Source of the DNA: Wallemia ichthyophaga EXF-994
Lineage: Eukaryota > Basidiomycota > Wallemiomycetes > Wallemiales > Wallemiaceae
Length of the DNA stretch: 64,000 nt
NCBI RefSeq assembly: GCF_000400465.1
Contig: NW_008806297.1
Location: 34,096-98,095 of the forward strand
Direction of reading: 5' to 3'
Below, piece by piece: positions 54,383-64,000 of the stretch. The translations under genes were made by a program, and so were the position numbers. Numbering within the stretch: position 1 is the first letter of the stretch; each line of letters begins with the position of its first letter. The notes beneath the pieces were generated by a model. The model searched no databases, was not told the origin of the DNA, and was given only the letters and a program-made list of their open reading frames with translations.

Positions 54383-55288
54383 CTATTGCTGCATGCGCTC
54401 ACCATCTAATCTCATCTGCAACGCCTTCAACTGGTCAAGAGCACGACGTTCGCCAGCAAACGCCTCATCTCTCTCCATCCTCAGCGCATCCTTCTCCTTC
54501 TCAATCTCATTAACCTTATCTTCGAGTAACTCAAACGCCTCCCTTTTCCTCTGTCTTGAAAGGAACGCTGCTGCTCTATTTTTCAACAATCTAGCCTCCT
54601 TTTTAGGCAAGTTGGACGTGTCTGGCGGGACGAACTGCGACGAATGTGCTGTTTTCTGTATCTTTGGTAGTTCTATATTCTCCAATTCCGCGTCCATGAC
54701 TGAGGATCTTCTGCTACTCGTTGATCCCGCTGGAGAGACTGATCTTTTGCGCTTGATTTGTGGGGAAAGTGCCTTTTGTTTCGACTTGCTCCCACCTGCA
54801 TTCTTCCTAGAAGAGCGTTTGGGGGTGGGTTTAGTGGTTGCATCGCTGTCGTCGTCTGAGGCTGAGGCATATGCTGAGTCTAGTTCTACGTGCTGGTCAT
54901 GATGCTGATGCTGCTGTTGCTGCTCTTGCTCCGGTTGCTCTGACTGCTCTTTCTCCACCTGCTCCTCCGATCCATGTGGGTGAATCGATGGATTGGACAG
55001 AGCTGCTGGTGGTTGGAAGAACATGCTCGGTGGCAAACTCTCTACGGGGACAATCTCATCCATCGGCTCCGTCTTTATTTGCGGGGTGTTTCGGTTGTAA
55101 TCGAACCACGAGTAAGGGAGATCGCTGTCTATAGATTCACCGCCCTGATGCGGAGATAAGAAATCGTGAAAACTGTCGTAGTCGACGTTGTTGTGCGGGT
55201 TCTTGAGATTGGCTGCGGATTGAGTAAATGCGTCGAGATCACTGCCAAGGAGATTGCTGAGATCAAAGTTCTCCAATGTAAATGCCAT
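54383..55288 (-). CDS. bZIP transcription factor
   Basis: Single exon, 301 residues. An acidic N-terminus (MAFTLENFDLSNLLGSDLDAF) looks like an activation domain. Ser-rich basic stretches follow, then the basic region KKEARLLKNRAAAFLSRQRKRE with the N-x3-A-x2-S-R signature and a leucine-zipper-like helix (LLEDKVNEIEKEKDALRMERDEA). The NRAAA..SR.RKR order resembles the Hac1/HacA class of unfolded-protein-response factors, but I saw no HAC1-type unconventional splice loop, so only the bZIP call is firm. Confidence 0.88.
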   Translation of the reverse strand: MAFTLENFDLSNLLGSDLDAFTQSAANLKNPHNNVDYDSFHDFLSPHQGGESIDSDLPYSWFDYNRNTPQIKTEPMDEIVPVESLPPSMFFQPPAALSNPSIHPHGSEEQVEKEQSEQPEQEQQQQHQHHDQHVELDSAYASASDDDSDATTKPTPKRSSRKNAGGSKSKQKALSPQIKRKRSVSPAGSTSSRRSSVMDAELENIELPKIQKTAHSSQFVPPDTSNLPKKEARLLKNRAAAFLSRQRKREAFELLEDKVNEIEKEKDALRMERDEAFAGERRALDQLKALQMRLDGERMQQ

Positions 55289-55823
55289 CTCTCAAATCTC
55301 CAAATTTAATTTAGATAATGGTCGTCTAAGCGTAAGAGTGTTTACCCCAAGGAACACAATAAATGCAGTGCAGCCTAAAGAATTGTTCGACGTCTAAGTG
55401 ACAGCCGTCAAATGTGATATTTTATTTTTAATTCTAGAAATATTACTAGTCTATTAAACATCTTCACTGATTCTGTATTTGGTTTGGAATTCGGTATGTT
55501 CGGAGCGCGTGACTTTATCGAGGCGGCCGTGCGTATTCATTGGCTTACATTGAATATTTTACGCCTCTTATTTTTATTAAATAGGGAAATTTCTTAAACT
55601 CTACATTGAATTCTTACCTCGGAATTGGTTAGAACGATAACACAGATTCAGACTATTTGTGATAAGGTGGATAGTCGATAGGGAAACAGCCCTGACACTG
55701 TTAAAATTCTTGTATTTTCATTAATCATATAGTAATCTCCTTCATTTGCATAGACTAGTTGATAATTTTAGCTAAATAATGTATCCATCGGGTATATGTA
55801 CAATCCAATTAATCCAATCTATC
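55289..55823. other. Intergenic region upstream of the bZIP gene
   Basis: 535 bp, AT-rich, no coding frame of note; promoter of the bZIP gene (minus strand) and 3' UTR of the receptor-like gene. No element named. Confidence 0.5.
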
Positions 55824-57003
55824 CTATATGATTCCTTTGTAATACTCGTTCTCACTGAATATTGAATCTGTACGCGAATTTGTGCGCAAACTGACGCCCG
55901 CGTCCGTCTGCCTATTCTGCTGCTTATAGCTGTATCCTGCATCCACACCTCTCCTCACTGCAGGAACTGGTGTAGTCAAGTCTGTTTTGCTGTAAATGCT
56001 ATCCTCATCAAGGTGAGTCAAGTTATTCAGTGGCTGGGATCCTCTTTGACTATGCTGCCCAACCCTTCCACTACTCGCCGCATTAAGTCCTGCTCCCGTG
56101 ATTGAGCCTGTATACGGCACTGGGATGTATGTTTTATCGAGATCGTTTGTCCTGTTCTGCGTCGACTCATCGTCGTCAATCTCGAATACACTATCTGTAC
56201 CTTTAACTTTGGGTACGCCTTGAGCGCGCATCATTAAACGTCTTCTGCGCGCAGCTGTTGAGGAGCGTCTACACCAAAAGAGAACAGCGACTGCGATGAC
56301 AATGGCTACTGCTGCAACACTACCGAGTGTACCCCCCACGACTGCACCAACTGAGTAATTATGGTCGCCATCTTCTGATGAATTCTCTTCATTGCTTTTA
56401 CCGTTTTTATCGGATGGTTTACCCTGGTTGTTCGTCTCAGTGGGGGTAGGGTGGTCGGATGCATACGACTCTGCATTTTCATATGACCAATTGCCGCTCG
56501 CTGGTACTGGTATGGTGGCCCATGGCGGTACAGCAACATTATCGGTGACCTTGGAGGGGAATTGATCCGAGATATCTAAACCATTATTCCTGCACTTGTA
56601 GAAGAAATCATCCACACTGGTTTCGCGGTTGTGATTGCCTGTGCCACAAAATACACAAGCTTCGGCTAGATTGTAGTAAGGCACAGAACACTCGCAGCTG
56701 TCTGGATCAGCGTGATAAGTAGAGTCGTCTGTGCTGAGACCTCGAGGAGTGGCTGTAGAGTGTTATTCAAGGTTACTGAAAGCTATCTCGCTATTTCAAA
56801 CCCAGCTCACCTTGACGATTACAAACTTGAGCTGTATATGCCATTACAGAGCAAGGATTCTCATTATTAGTTAGCCACCAGGAAATATCTTCAGCTTGAT
56901 AAACACATTGAATAGAACCACCAGCAGCAACAGCGGCAAGAGAAATGAAAAGAAGGAGTGTGGTTATTTTGAATGTAAAACGAATGACGTTTTCGAACTT
57001 CAT
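55824..57003 (-). CDS. Secreted/type I membrane protein, basidiomycete receptor-like, unknown
   Basis: Exons 57003-56811 and 56752-55824, with a 58-nt intron, total 373 residues. A signal peptide (TLLLFISLAAVAAGGS) is followed by a Cys-rich ectodomain (WWLTNNENPCSVMAYTAQVC; CECSVPYYNLAEACVFCGT) with Trp/Pro-rich end. One membrane segment (VGAVVGGTLGSVAAVAIVIAVAVLFWC) is followed by a basic RRSSTAARRRRLMMRA stop-transfer and a Ser/Thr-rich cytoplasmic tail. This type I layout is common in basidiomycetes, with no established function. Confidence 0.75.
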
Positions 57004-57347
57004 TTAAGAGCTCTTTATCGCTTTTTATCGGGTTTTTAGATTTTTTGGAGAATCTATCTGGTCGAAGCCCTAGAGAAGGGGGAATGGCATCAGAGGACAT
57101 ATTGGGGAGTGAGCGGAATGTGCCACAGCTAGATAGAAGCGTATACAAGTATTTTATAAGCGCTTTCAATCATTTACAAGTATATTTCATATTGCAAATA
57201 TATCTTGAAGCAACCAACATAATTGAGGAGATGTTTGAATACCTGTAATCACATTTGAATTCGCTAATTAAATCTGTTGCCAGATTTATATTTCATCTTC
57301 TATTCACCTAAACGTCCTTTCACCAACTTGCTCCAATACCACCACGC
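57004..57347. other. Divergent promoter region
   Basis: 344 bp between the starts of the receptor-like gene and the GPHR gene. An ATG-led frame of 67 codons on the plus strand (57045) lacks any recognised feature and is not called. Confidence 0.4.
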
Positions 57348-58951
57348 ATGCACGGCAAAGATATTCGCGACGGTATTTTAATTACCGCTGTTGAGTGGGT
57401 GGTGACGTACCTTTTGTCTCTATTTAACGCGTTTTTAGAATTTTATCTTTCACGCTAGCGCGCAACTTCTTACTGCGATCTTTATCCCCCACCCTTAAAG
57501 ACGCTTCACAGAGCAAATCCAATGACGACGACGACGATGAGCAGCCAAACGCGCCGCTTCTGCCGACACTCAAATCCACGCTTTCCAAACCGCTGATTCC
57601 CTTCATCAAGTCCAAGCTCAGCGCAGTTACCTCCCTCAATCACGTCGCATCTGGCTTGATCTTATCGCGCTGGGCTTTCTCAATGGTGTTTGCACAAGCC
57701 AGCAAAATCATTTTCATAGCCATCCTCAACGCTCTCAACCTCCTCCACACTCCTGCTGTCGATGTCGCCTTCAAAATCTCCTTAGGACTCCTTCTCCTCT
57801 TCGTAATCGCTCTGATTCCCTACTTGCAGTGTTTCCTCTTTGTCAGGCTCCGTCAAGCTTCCACTGCTATCCTAGATTATCAACCACCTATAATCCGCAC
57901 TATCAAAATCAGTCTCATCCCTTTCCTCGCCTACGTTCTCCTCTTCTCCACTATCCCTCTCCCTCTATCCACAACCAACAGCCTCTTTGGTAAGGCTATC
58001 GTACGCAGTGTCGGTCTTGGTGTCATCATTCTCGCTGTTTTGTCCGGTTTCAGTGTTGTTTCTACCACCTTCAACTTTCTCCGAGCCGTCTCTAAGCGTA
58101 ATTGGCTGCCTGTTTCACACGAAGACATTGAAAACTCGGAAAAAGCTCTTATGCACGTCCAGTCTCAACTAAATGACGTGCGTTCGAAAGTACATAGTGC
58201 GCAAGTCGCAGCGAGTGCCAAGATGGAACAAGATGGCGCAGGTGCAGGTTCCAGTGCCTCCATTATACCCGCCTGGGTTACATCATGGACTCAATCTTCC
58301 GCCGTCCCTGCTCCTCTACGCACCGAACTCAACGGCCTCACCAGCCTCGAGGAGCAGATGAGGGCTGACCTCGCTGAACTAAAATTCAAACATCAAAGAC
58401 AGGAGTTTTCACGCACTATCAAGGGTAAAGTGTACATGGTGCTTGGCTACACTTTCGCCGTGTACTGCATCACGCGCGTCCTGGTCTCACTCTTCAATCT
58501 CATGTTCAGACACAGTCATACAGAGAGCACCCCCGACTACCTCTCGATCCTACTCGGTAAGGTTTTGTCGAGGTTGTTCGGTGTAAGGGAGTCAGAAGAC
58601 GTCTATTCCAAGCAGATCTCTGTCGTTTCTGTAGGCGCCATCATCGTCTCTAACACTAAAGCTCTTTTATTAGTGGTGAGGAAGATATTCAAGAAAGTCT
58701 CCGGTACGACGAACATCGCCCAGAATGAAGATGATAGTGGTAGTACTAAAATATTCTTGATCTTCTTACTCGCTCAGCTGATGGGTTCTTTCTTCCTCAC
58801 TATGCTCGTACAGCTCAATAGCTCTCTCAGCAGCAATACCAATTTTAGCGTTCTCGCTGATATGCTGCCCGCTGTCGACCTCTTTGGTACCGCTTTCGAC
58901 GCGCCTTTCGTTATTAGCGTTGCACTCACCACTATCGTCAAGAAGATGTAG
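57348..58951 (+). CDS. GPHR / GTG-type Golgi pH regulator, multi-span membrane protein
   Basis: Two exons, 57348..57394 and 57439..58951, with a 44-nt intron, total 519 residues. The N-terminus MHGKDIRDGILITAVEILSFTLARNFLLRSLSPTLKD is restored by splicing and matches the fungal family. About eight to nine membrane segments follow (ISLGLLLLFVIALIPYLQCF; SLIPFLAYVLLFSTIPLPL; VGLGVIILAVLSGFSVVST), a central coiled-coil cytosolic loop (LEEQMRADLAELKFKHQRQE), and a C-terminal IFLIFLLAQLMGSFFLTMLVQL. Mammalian GPHR is an anion channel that keeps Golgi pH. Plant GTGs were proposed as ABA receptors. Fungal function is not settled. Confidence 0.87.
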
Positions 58952-59116
58952 CTAGAGTGCGCGTGGGTTTGCGTCGCGGGGATAAAAATTTCTTGACCTT
59001 TTTTCCAACTCGTTTGGTTTGCTTTTTAGACGGTTATAGATTTACATAAATAAATGTATTATTATGGACTTTACTTTTTCAAGGCACATCAACATGAATA
59101 ATGAATACAAAAACAC

Positions 59117-60271
59117 TTAAGCAACAAACTGTTTCAGCTTTGCAATTGCGCCCTTGTTCATGAACATTTGAAGATTGGTCCACGTAAGCGTCATTTTGCT
59201 ATTAGCTTCGTCGTGCATCCACTTCTCATAATCTTGAACGGCGAGTAGCTGGTTTTCTTTATGTGAGACAAGCGACTGAGCCAGTTTGTGCGCTTGAATG
59301 AGAGCCAAATTGACGCCCTGTCCAGCAAAAGGTGTCTGCAAACTTGCTGCGTCGCCCACCACTGTGATTGAAGGTTTCGACTCCCACATTATTCCCGATG
59401 GCAGCATATACATTGCTCTCTTGAAAATATCAATATTAAGTGCTCTGACGACGCCATGGAGCTTAGGCGACCAGTCTTTGATGTCATCGAGCATCGCAGC
59501 GCGCAGTGCACTCGGCTCCTCAATGCCCGCCTCCCTCGCCCACGCCTCCGGCTTGGATTTGTACACATACACTTTGTAGCAGTCTCCGCTGTTTTTCTGT
59601 ATCACCATAAGCCCGTCTGTCTCCGCGAGGATGAATGTGGTGCCGTTGCAGAAGACATCGGAGAAATCCTCTTGTGCCTGTTTCACACTCGCGTCCCTTA
59701 AGTTGCCTTCATAACAACTGACACCGGAGTAGAAGGGAGGGATGGTGTGCAGGAGTGGTCTGACCTTGGACCACGCACCATCCGCGCCGACGACCAGGTC
59801 GAATGAGTGTTTGTTACCGTCAAAGTGGATGGTGGCTGGGCTACCTTGAGTGGCTTGCTCCACCTTGTCCACTTTGGTATCCCACCTGATTACGCCTTCT
59901 GGGAGGGCGTCGCAGAGAAAATGTCTCAGTGCAGTTCTGTCTATCTCCGGCTTATTCTTATTGTTATTCTCATTTTCATTCTTGTATCCGCTTTCGGCCC
60001 TCATATGCACATGCTTAGAGGCGTGCTTGTCTAATATAACGTCCTCTTGGTCACCACACCTCGCGTGCAGGGCAAACTGCTCATACACCCCCGCCGCTCT
60101 CAGCGCCTCTTGCGCCTCCACGTGCACATCTAAACTACCCCCTTGCGGCTTAGCATTGATGTGCGCATCTCTCTCAAACACCTGCACGTCTAAGTCAGTG
60201 TGCTGGATGAGGGTGTTCGCTAAACAGAGTCCTGCGGGGCCGGCTCCGATGATTGCTAATTTCTTGGTCAT
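59117..60271 (-). CDS. FAD-dependent monooxygenase (TetX / salicylate-hydroxylase-like)
   Basis: Single exon, 384 residues. Class A flavoprotein hydroxylase features: KLAIIGAGPAGLCLANTL (ADP-binding), the Arg/Gly region with GGSLDVHVEAQEAL, VVGADGAWSKVRPLL (DG motif), and SITVVGDAASLQTPFAGQG followed by VNLAL (GD motif for FAD ribityl). The order resembles TetX and related aromatic hydroxylases. Substrate cannot be read from sequence. No neighbouring pathway genes suggest one. Confidence 0.88.
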   Translation of the reverse strand: MTKKLAIIGAGPAGLCLANTLIQHTDLDVQVFERDAHINAKPQGGSLDVHVEAQEALRAAGVYEQFALHARCGDQEDVILDKHASKHVHMRAESGYKNENENNNKNKPEIDRTALRHFLCDALPEGVIRWDTKVDKVEQATQGSPATIHFDGNKHSFDLVVGADGAWSKVRPLLHTIPPFYSGVSCYEGNLRDASVKQAQEDFSDVFCNGTTFILAETDGLMVIQKNSGDCYKVYVYKSKPEAWAREAGIEEPSALRAAMLDDIKDWSPKLHGVVRALNIDIFKRAMYMLPSGIMWESKPSITVVGDAASLQTPFAGQGVNLALIQAHKLAQSLVSHKENQLLAVQDYEKWMHDEANSKMTLTWTNLQMFMNKGAIAKLKQFVA

Positions 60272-63200
60272 GGTGATGATTAAATGATACTTTGCATATT
60301 TATCTAGTCAGTTGTGTCGGAACTTTTTGATATGCCTCACACCCCACAAGCCATGCCCACTTGCCCGATAAGCACAGCCGCTTCGAATTTCAGGTCATGT
60401 GCAGGTTGAAGCGATAAAATCCACAATTGAAGGAGGCTTCAGTGATATTATTACTGCATATTGACTAAGCCGACAAAAATAACTCACCACATCTTGACGC
60501 TTACCCAATCAAAACTGTATCAGACACGATTAAACAATTCATGTGGTGCTGCGTCAAGTAGTGACCTATTCTTTGTAACTTTACTGCTGTTTTGCTTGTC
60601 TTGGGAGACATCCTTCTTTTGAAAAGACCATTACTTTTACCAGCAGCGACAGCCGCAAGATAAACATTGGGATTCTGATATGACATCAAGACCTTCATAT
60701 TGATTAAAGAGGCCTAATGAGTCAAAGAAGGTCGATGACCGAACAGCGCGTCTGACGCTTTCTTCAAGCTATCACGGAACGCGTCTGTTTGACACTGATT
60801 CAAATTGCTCTCATTGTGAAGGCAATGCATCGCAAATTATTCCATGTGACTTTTATTATTGTGGAGTAAAATCTGGTTTTTTATCCTTAAAAAATCGCCT
60901 GGCGCGATCTTCACTGGACCTCACATCGCCACTTTATCACTAGGATATTAGAATGCACTCCATGTTTGTTGCCGGTGTCTTGCTTGCCGATGCCTTCAAG
61001 AGGCGTGGTAAGTATGCTTTATGTCGCAACTCTTTGGCTCATTTCACCTCTTCAAGCGTTCATCAAAACATTCAAATGAGCAGGCCTCATCTGCTTCTAC
61101 GACCGCCATAGAAACTACTGCCACTGCCACTGCCTCTTATTTAATGGACTTTCGACTCAGTGACTTTAATCCATTCGAAAATCGCTCTTTCATCTCTTCA
61201 AAGACATCCTCAACAGTATCCGCATTTGCATCTGCAAATATATCTACAGATGCCTTTGTAAATATTTCCTCAAGAGAATTTTCAACTACGACTAATGAGA
61301 AATGCAACAACGCCTACAACGTACCTTTCAACACGCTCATCACCAGCACATGTTAGGGCTTAAAAATATTCGCCAATCTATCAACAATCTCACTTTACTC
61401 CTCAATTGAACAAATATCCCTCAACGATGGATAAGACGAAGGCGAAGACGATGACTACACACCACAATACAGCCTTCTCACAAATGCCTTTGTTAAGAAT
61501 TACGATACCCTACTATGCAAGGATATCACTGGTGAAATCACTAGATAGATTATTTTTGTTTTGTTTTGTTATAATATTTATGAATGTTATCAGTGTAATT
61601 TATACAAATTGTGACACCGCCACTTCTCTTATAAGCTGCATTTTAGCTGTACTGTCCGCTGTAGCTATTGATATGGTAGAGAAGCAGCCTTTCTCTGTAA
61701 ATTCCAATAAATGTCTAGTGATAATCAGCTGAAACCTTATTGCTTTTGTCTTTGTTTGTGGCCAATTTTTGAAGACAATGATTGAGGGGATATGGATTAA
61801 ACACAGCTGGACGCTCTTCACAGCTGGCGTTGGTGCTGCTGTCTTATATCCTTATCAAATGTCAGCTTCTGCACTTATGAAACTTCGAAAAACGCGCCTC
61901 GGTCATATAGCACGCGTACAAGACCCCCGCGCATGCTGTGAGTTGATTGAGGGATTTACTTTCGCCTAAGAAATATCTACGACAGAATGAGCTACCAAAG
62001 TACTCCAAATTATCTGCTACTATCTTATGGCTTGCGTCCGCCAGATGGCCCCGCGTCTGAGATTCATGGCTGCTTGCACAGGCATAACTCGCTCAAAAAG
62101 AATCGATATAATTAGAAATAAACATACTCGCATATATAAGTGAGCTCTATGGAGCTCACATATTCATTTTTAATATACATTTTTGTGTGCATTCTGGAAT
62201 ATAATCGTCCTGATATGCTGAACAACATGACCTTTTGTACAAATCAATAAATATTGCCAAATCCCAATCATAAATGCATCAAATTAAAGCTGAAACTTAT
62301 GATAGTCTACCATTATATTTATCTCTCACCTAAATCATCACATCTTTTAGTAATCGACCTGGTCGAGGAGGTCTGCACTTACCAAATACGGAAAGAGGAG
62401 CAAAAAATGTTATTCATGGTATTTAAAAGCCGATTCTATAGTATAAATCCTTATATCAGCTCAAAGCTACCTTTCATTTGCTATCGCTGAAATTGCGTCA
62501 TCTCAAATTCAGCTGGTAAAGCTGGAAAAGCAAGGAAAATAAGCTCTGCTGCGTTGTTCTAGGATATTGATTCCTCGCTACGGCATATCTCCCTCTACTT
62601 CTAACTTTCGGCTTAGTTGGTGGAGGGAGTAAGATATATCAGAACTTCCCACGGCAAACATATAAAAGCCTCACTGTTATTCTATTGTATCTAAACTAAT
62701 TACTTTCAATTCTATCTATCTGTTTAGCTGTGTACAGAGCTCTTCAAAATGGGAATTAGTACATCTCCCCGATAGCTCCATTCACTCGCTTCTGCCCACT
62801 ACCCCAACACTTGTACCAAAATCACTATCCCGAAGACAATTTAAAAGTATGCGAATCTTCTGCTTGTGTTTTTTATTACTTTATAAAATCGTGCCCATTC
62901 GCTCGGTCTTCTTTTTTTTTCATCAATTGCTCATGAGCCCGATAAGACATTGACTTAAATTCTGCAACAGAATATTCGAGCGCTGTTTATTGATATCTAG
63001 ATCAATTTGAAACTATGGTGTCTTCATGCGCACTGCCCACTTGATTAGAACTATGAATCGACGTTGGAAGTTAAACCAGTACAGTCATTAATTGGCTACT
63101 ACGTCGATGAAAAAGGTCCTAGCTGATGTGTTATCTTGAAATATACATCTTTAAACTACCCTAAATCGTCAAATAAGTGCACAAAGAAATCTAGCACTGA

Positions 63201-64000
63201 CAAGGAGCACTATATTCTAATAATAATTTATTTCTCGGCTTATGATAACTTCTCACCATCCTTTTATCGTCTATTCAGCCAATAATCTGATTTGATTTCA
63301 CTCCGGAACATGCAATAGAGGTGACACAAAGTAGATGACGCTTTTCTACAATAATCTTGATTATCATAGGCTGGAAAACGATGCAATCATGCAAATATCT
63401 TAATTATTGACCATTTCAGACGCGTTTTGATTTTTCGACGCGTAGCGTCCCTAGGACTCAATGACGACTCCAAGTAAAAAGTAAGACAATCCGCCATAAT
63501 TAGGCGTTCATTAAATGTTTCATGCAAACACCAAGTCTGAAATCGGGACTTTGGTATCACCAGGTGCATTTCGAATAATCATTATATTAAGGCGGAGGTG
63601 GTACGGCAAGAGTTTGAATCGTGGAGAGCAGTGAATTGTAAGCGAGTGTCTTTAAATCTCAAATTTTACCCTGCGACCTACAACGCCCAGCTTAACTAGC
63701 GAAGAGTGTTACACAGCTTTAGACACGATTAGCACCTCTTCGAACCTTTCACTCAGCTATTTACTATGGGTTGTCTCTACGACTACTCACGTTTAAATAG
63801 TTACTAGTTATAAGGAGCACATCATTGGAATACGACCGTCTCATTCCATCTCCGTTAAAGGGGCAATACAAAGGCACACATGCGCTCCATTGAAGTGCCT
63901 TAGTCTGATGAAGACTTACGACCATAACCACTCAAATCTCAACATTAAAAACCCTTCAAACTCGTATAGCGTACCCTGCAAAGCATTCATGCATCAAACA
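60272..64000. other. Gene-poor AT-rich region
   Basis: 3.7 kb with no convincing gene. The longest frames (61021-61356, 61406-61732, 62254-62490) encode low-complexity or hydrophobic strings without conserved motifs, homologous start context or splice signals. One 8-bp perfect inverted repeat (GTGAGCTC-TATG-GAGCTCAC, 62140-62159) occurs. The left 100 bp presumably holds the promoter of the FAD monooxygenase. No tRNA, retroelement motif or tandem array was recognised. Confidence 0.6.

Noticed and set aside
54383-55288. Naming the bZIP gene HAC1/CIB1
   Set aside because: The basic region is suggestive, but no unconventional intron with paired CNG-type loops was seen.
60951-61069. ATG-led peptide (MHSMFVAGVLLADAF) with a GTAAGT donor nearby, considered as a first exon
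   Set aside because: Splicing to the nearest acceptor runs into a stop after a few codons; no downstream exon restores a protein.
61021-61356. Plus-strand open frame of 111 codons ending in Thr-Cys, considered as a pheromone or effector precursor
   Set aside because: No signal peptide or CaaX box (Cys is the last residue, not fourth from the end), low-complexity Ser/Thr content, no homologous motif.
62140-62159. 8-bp inverted repeat GTGAGCTC-TATG-GAGCTCAC considered as a terminator or operator
   Set aside because: Isolated, no neighbouring gene, and short palindromes of this size occur by chance.

Overview
The window is nuclear DNA from a compact fungal genome, most likely a basidiomycete. 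A Wallemia-like species fits best, but that is inference. The support is: about 30 protein genes with many introns, almost all 41-73 nt long with GTGAGT/GTGGGT donors, CTAAC-like branch sites and CAG/TAG acceptors; very short gaps between genes; three nuclear tRNA genes, two of them with introns; and clearly fungal proteins such as an AA9 LPMO, Dad1, Mak5, Dbf4, CRM1 and cytochrome b2.

Layout. 1-2.2 kb: end of a gene cut by the window edge, then a low-complexity protein. 2.4-7.2 kb, minus strand: SR-protein kinase, BAR-SH3 amphiphysin (Rvs167 type), Sec20 SNARE ending in HDEL. 7.5-9.6 kb: a small unknown gene and a Clp1/BTB-like protein. 9.8-14.0 kb: kynurenine 3-monooxygenase and HSP90, divergent, with a heat-shock element between them. 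14.4-15.4 kb: AA9 LPMO. 15.4-18.7 kb: gene-poor, with a tRNA-Lys and the worn C-terminus of a LINE-like retrotransposon. 18.7-28.5 kb: exportin CRM1, a divergent beta-tubulin, flavocytochrome b2 with a divergent mitochondrial K+/H+ exchange-related gene, and an 11-exon orphan. 28.8-34.3 kb, plus strand: heme oxygenase, a CaaX-ended protein, a MAPKK and an ELL elongation factor whose start lies inside the MAPKK gene. 34.3-40.4 kb: a membrane protein divergent from a kinesin-4. 40.8-44.6 kb: tRNA-Ser, site-2 protease, tRNA-Val, BLI-3-like flavoprotein. 44.6-53.1 kb: Dbf4, mevalonate diphosphate decarboxylase, Mak5, Dad1, a glutathione transferase. 53.2-60.3 kb: CUE protein, bZIP factor, receptor-like membrane protein, GPHR-type channel, FAD monooxygenase. 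60.3-64.0 kb: no convincing gene.

Most genes are housekeeping: splicing kinase, secretion, nuclear export, ribosome assembly, replication licensing, kinetochore, sterol synthesis. I see no biosynthetic cluster, defence island or intact mobile element. The most unusual items are a probable GC-AG intron in the kynurenine monooxygenase gene, a divergent beta-tubulin with Leu at the position of Glu198, a MEEID rather than MEEVD ending of HSP90, divergent start codons only 20 bp apart (mvd1/mak5), overlapping MAPKK/ELL reading frames, and three neighbouring genes with short introns that are multiples of three and contain no stop.
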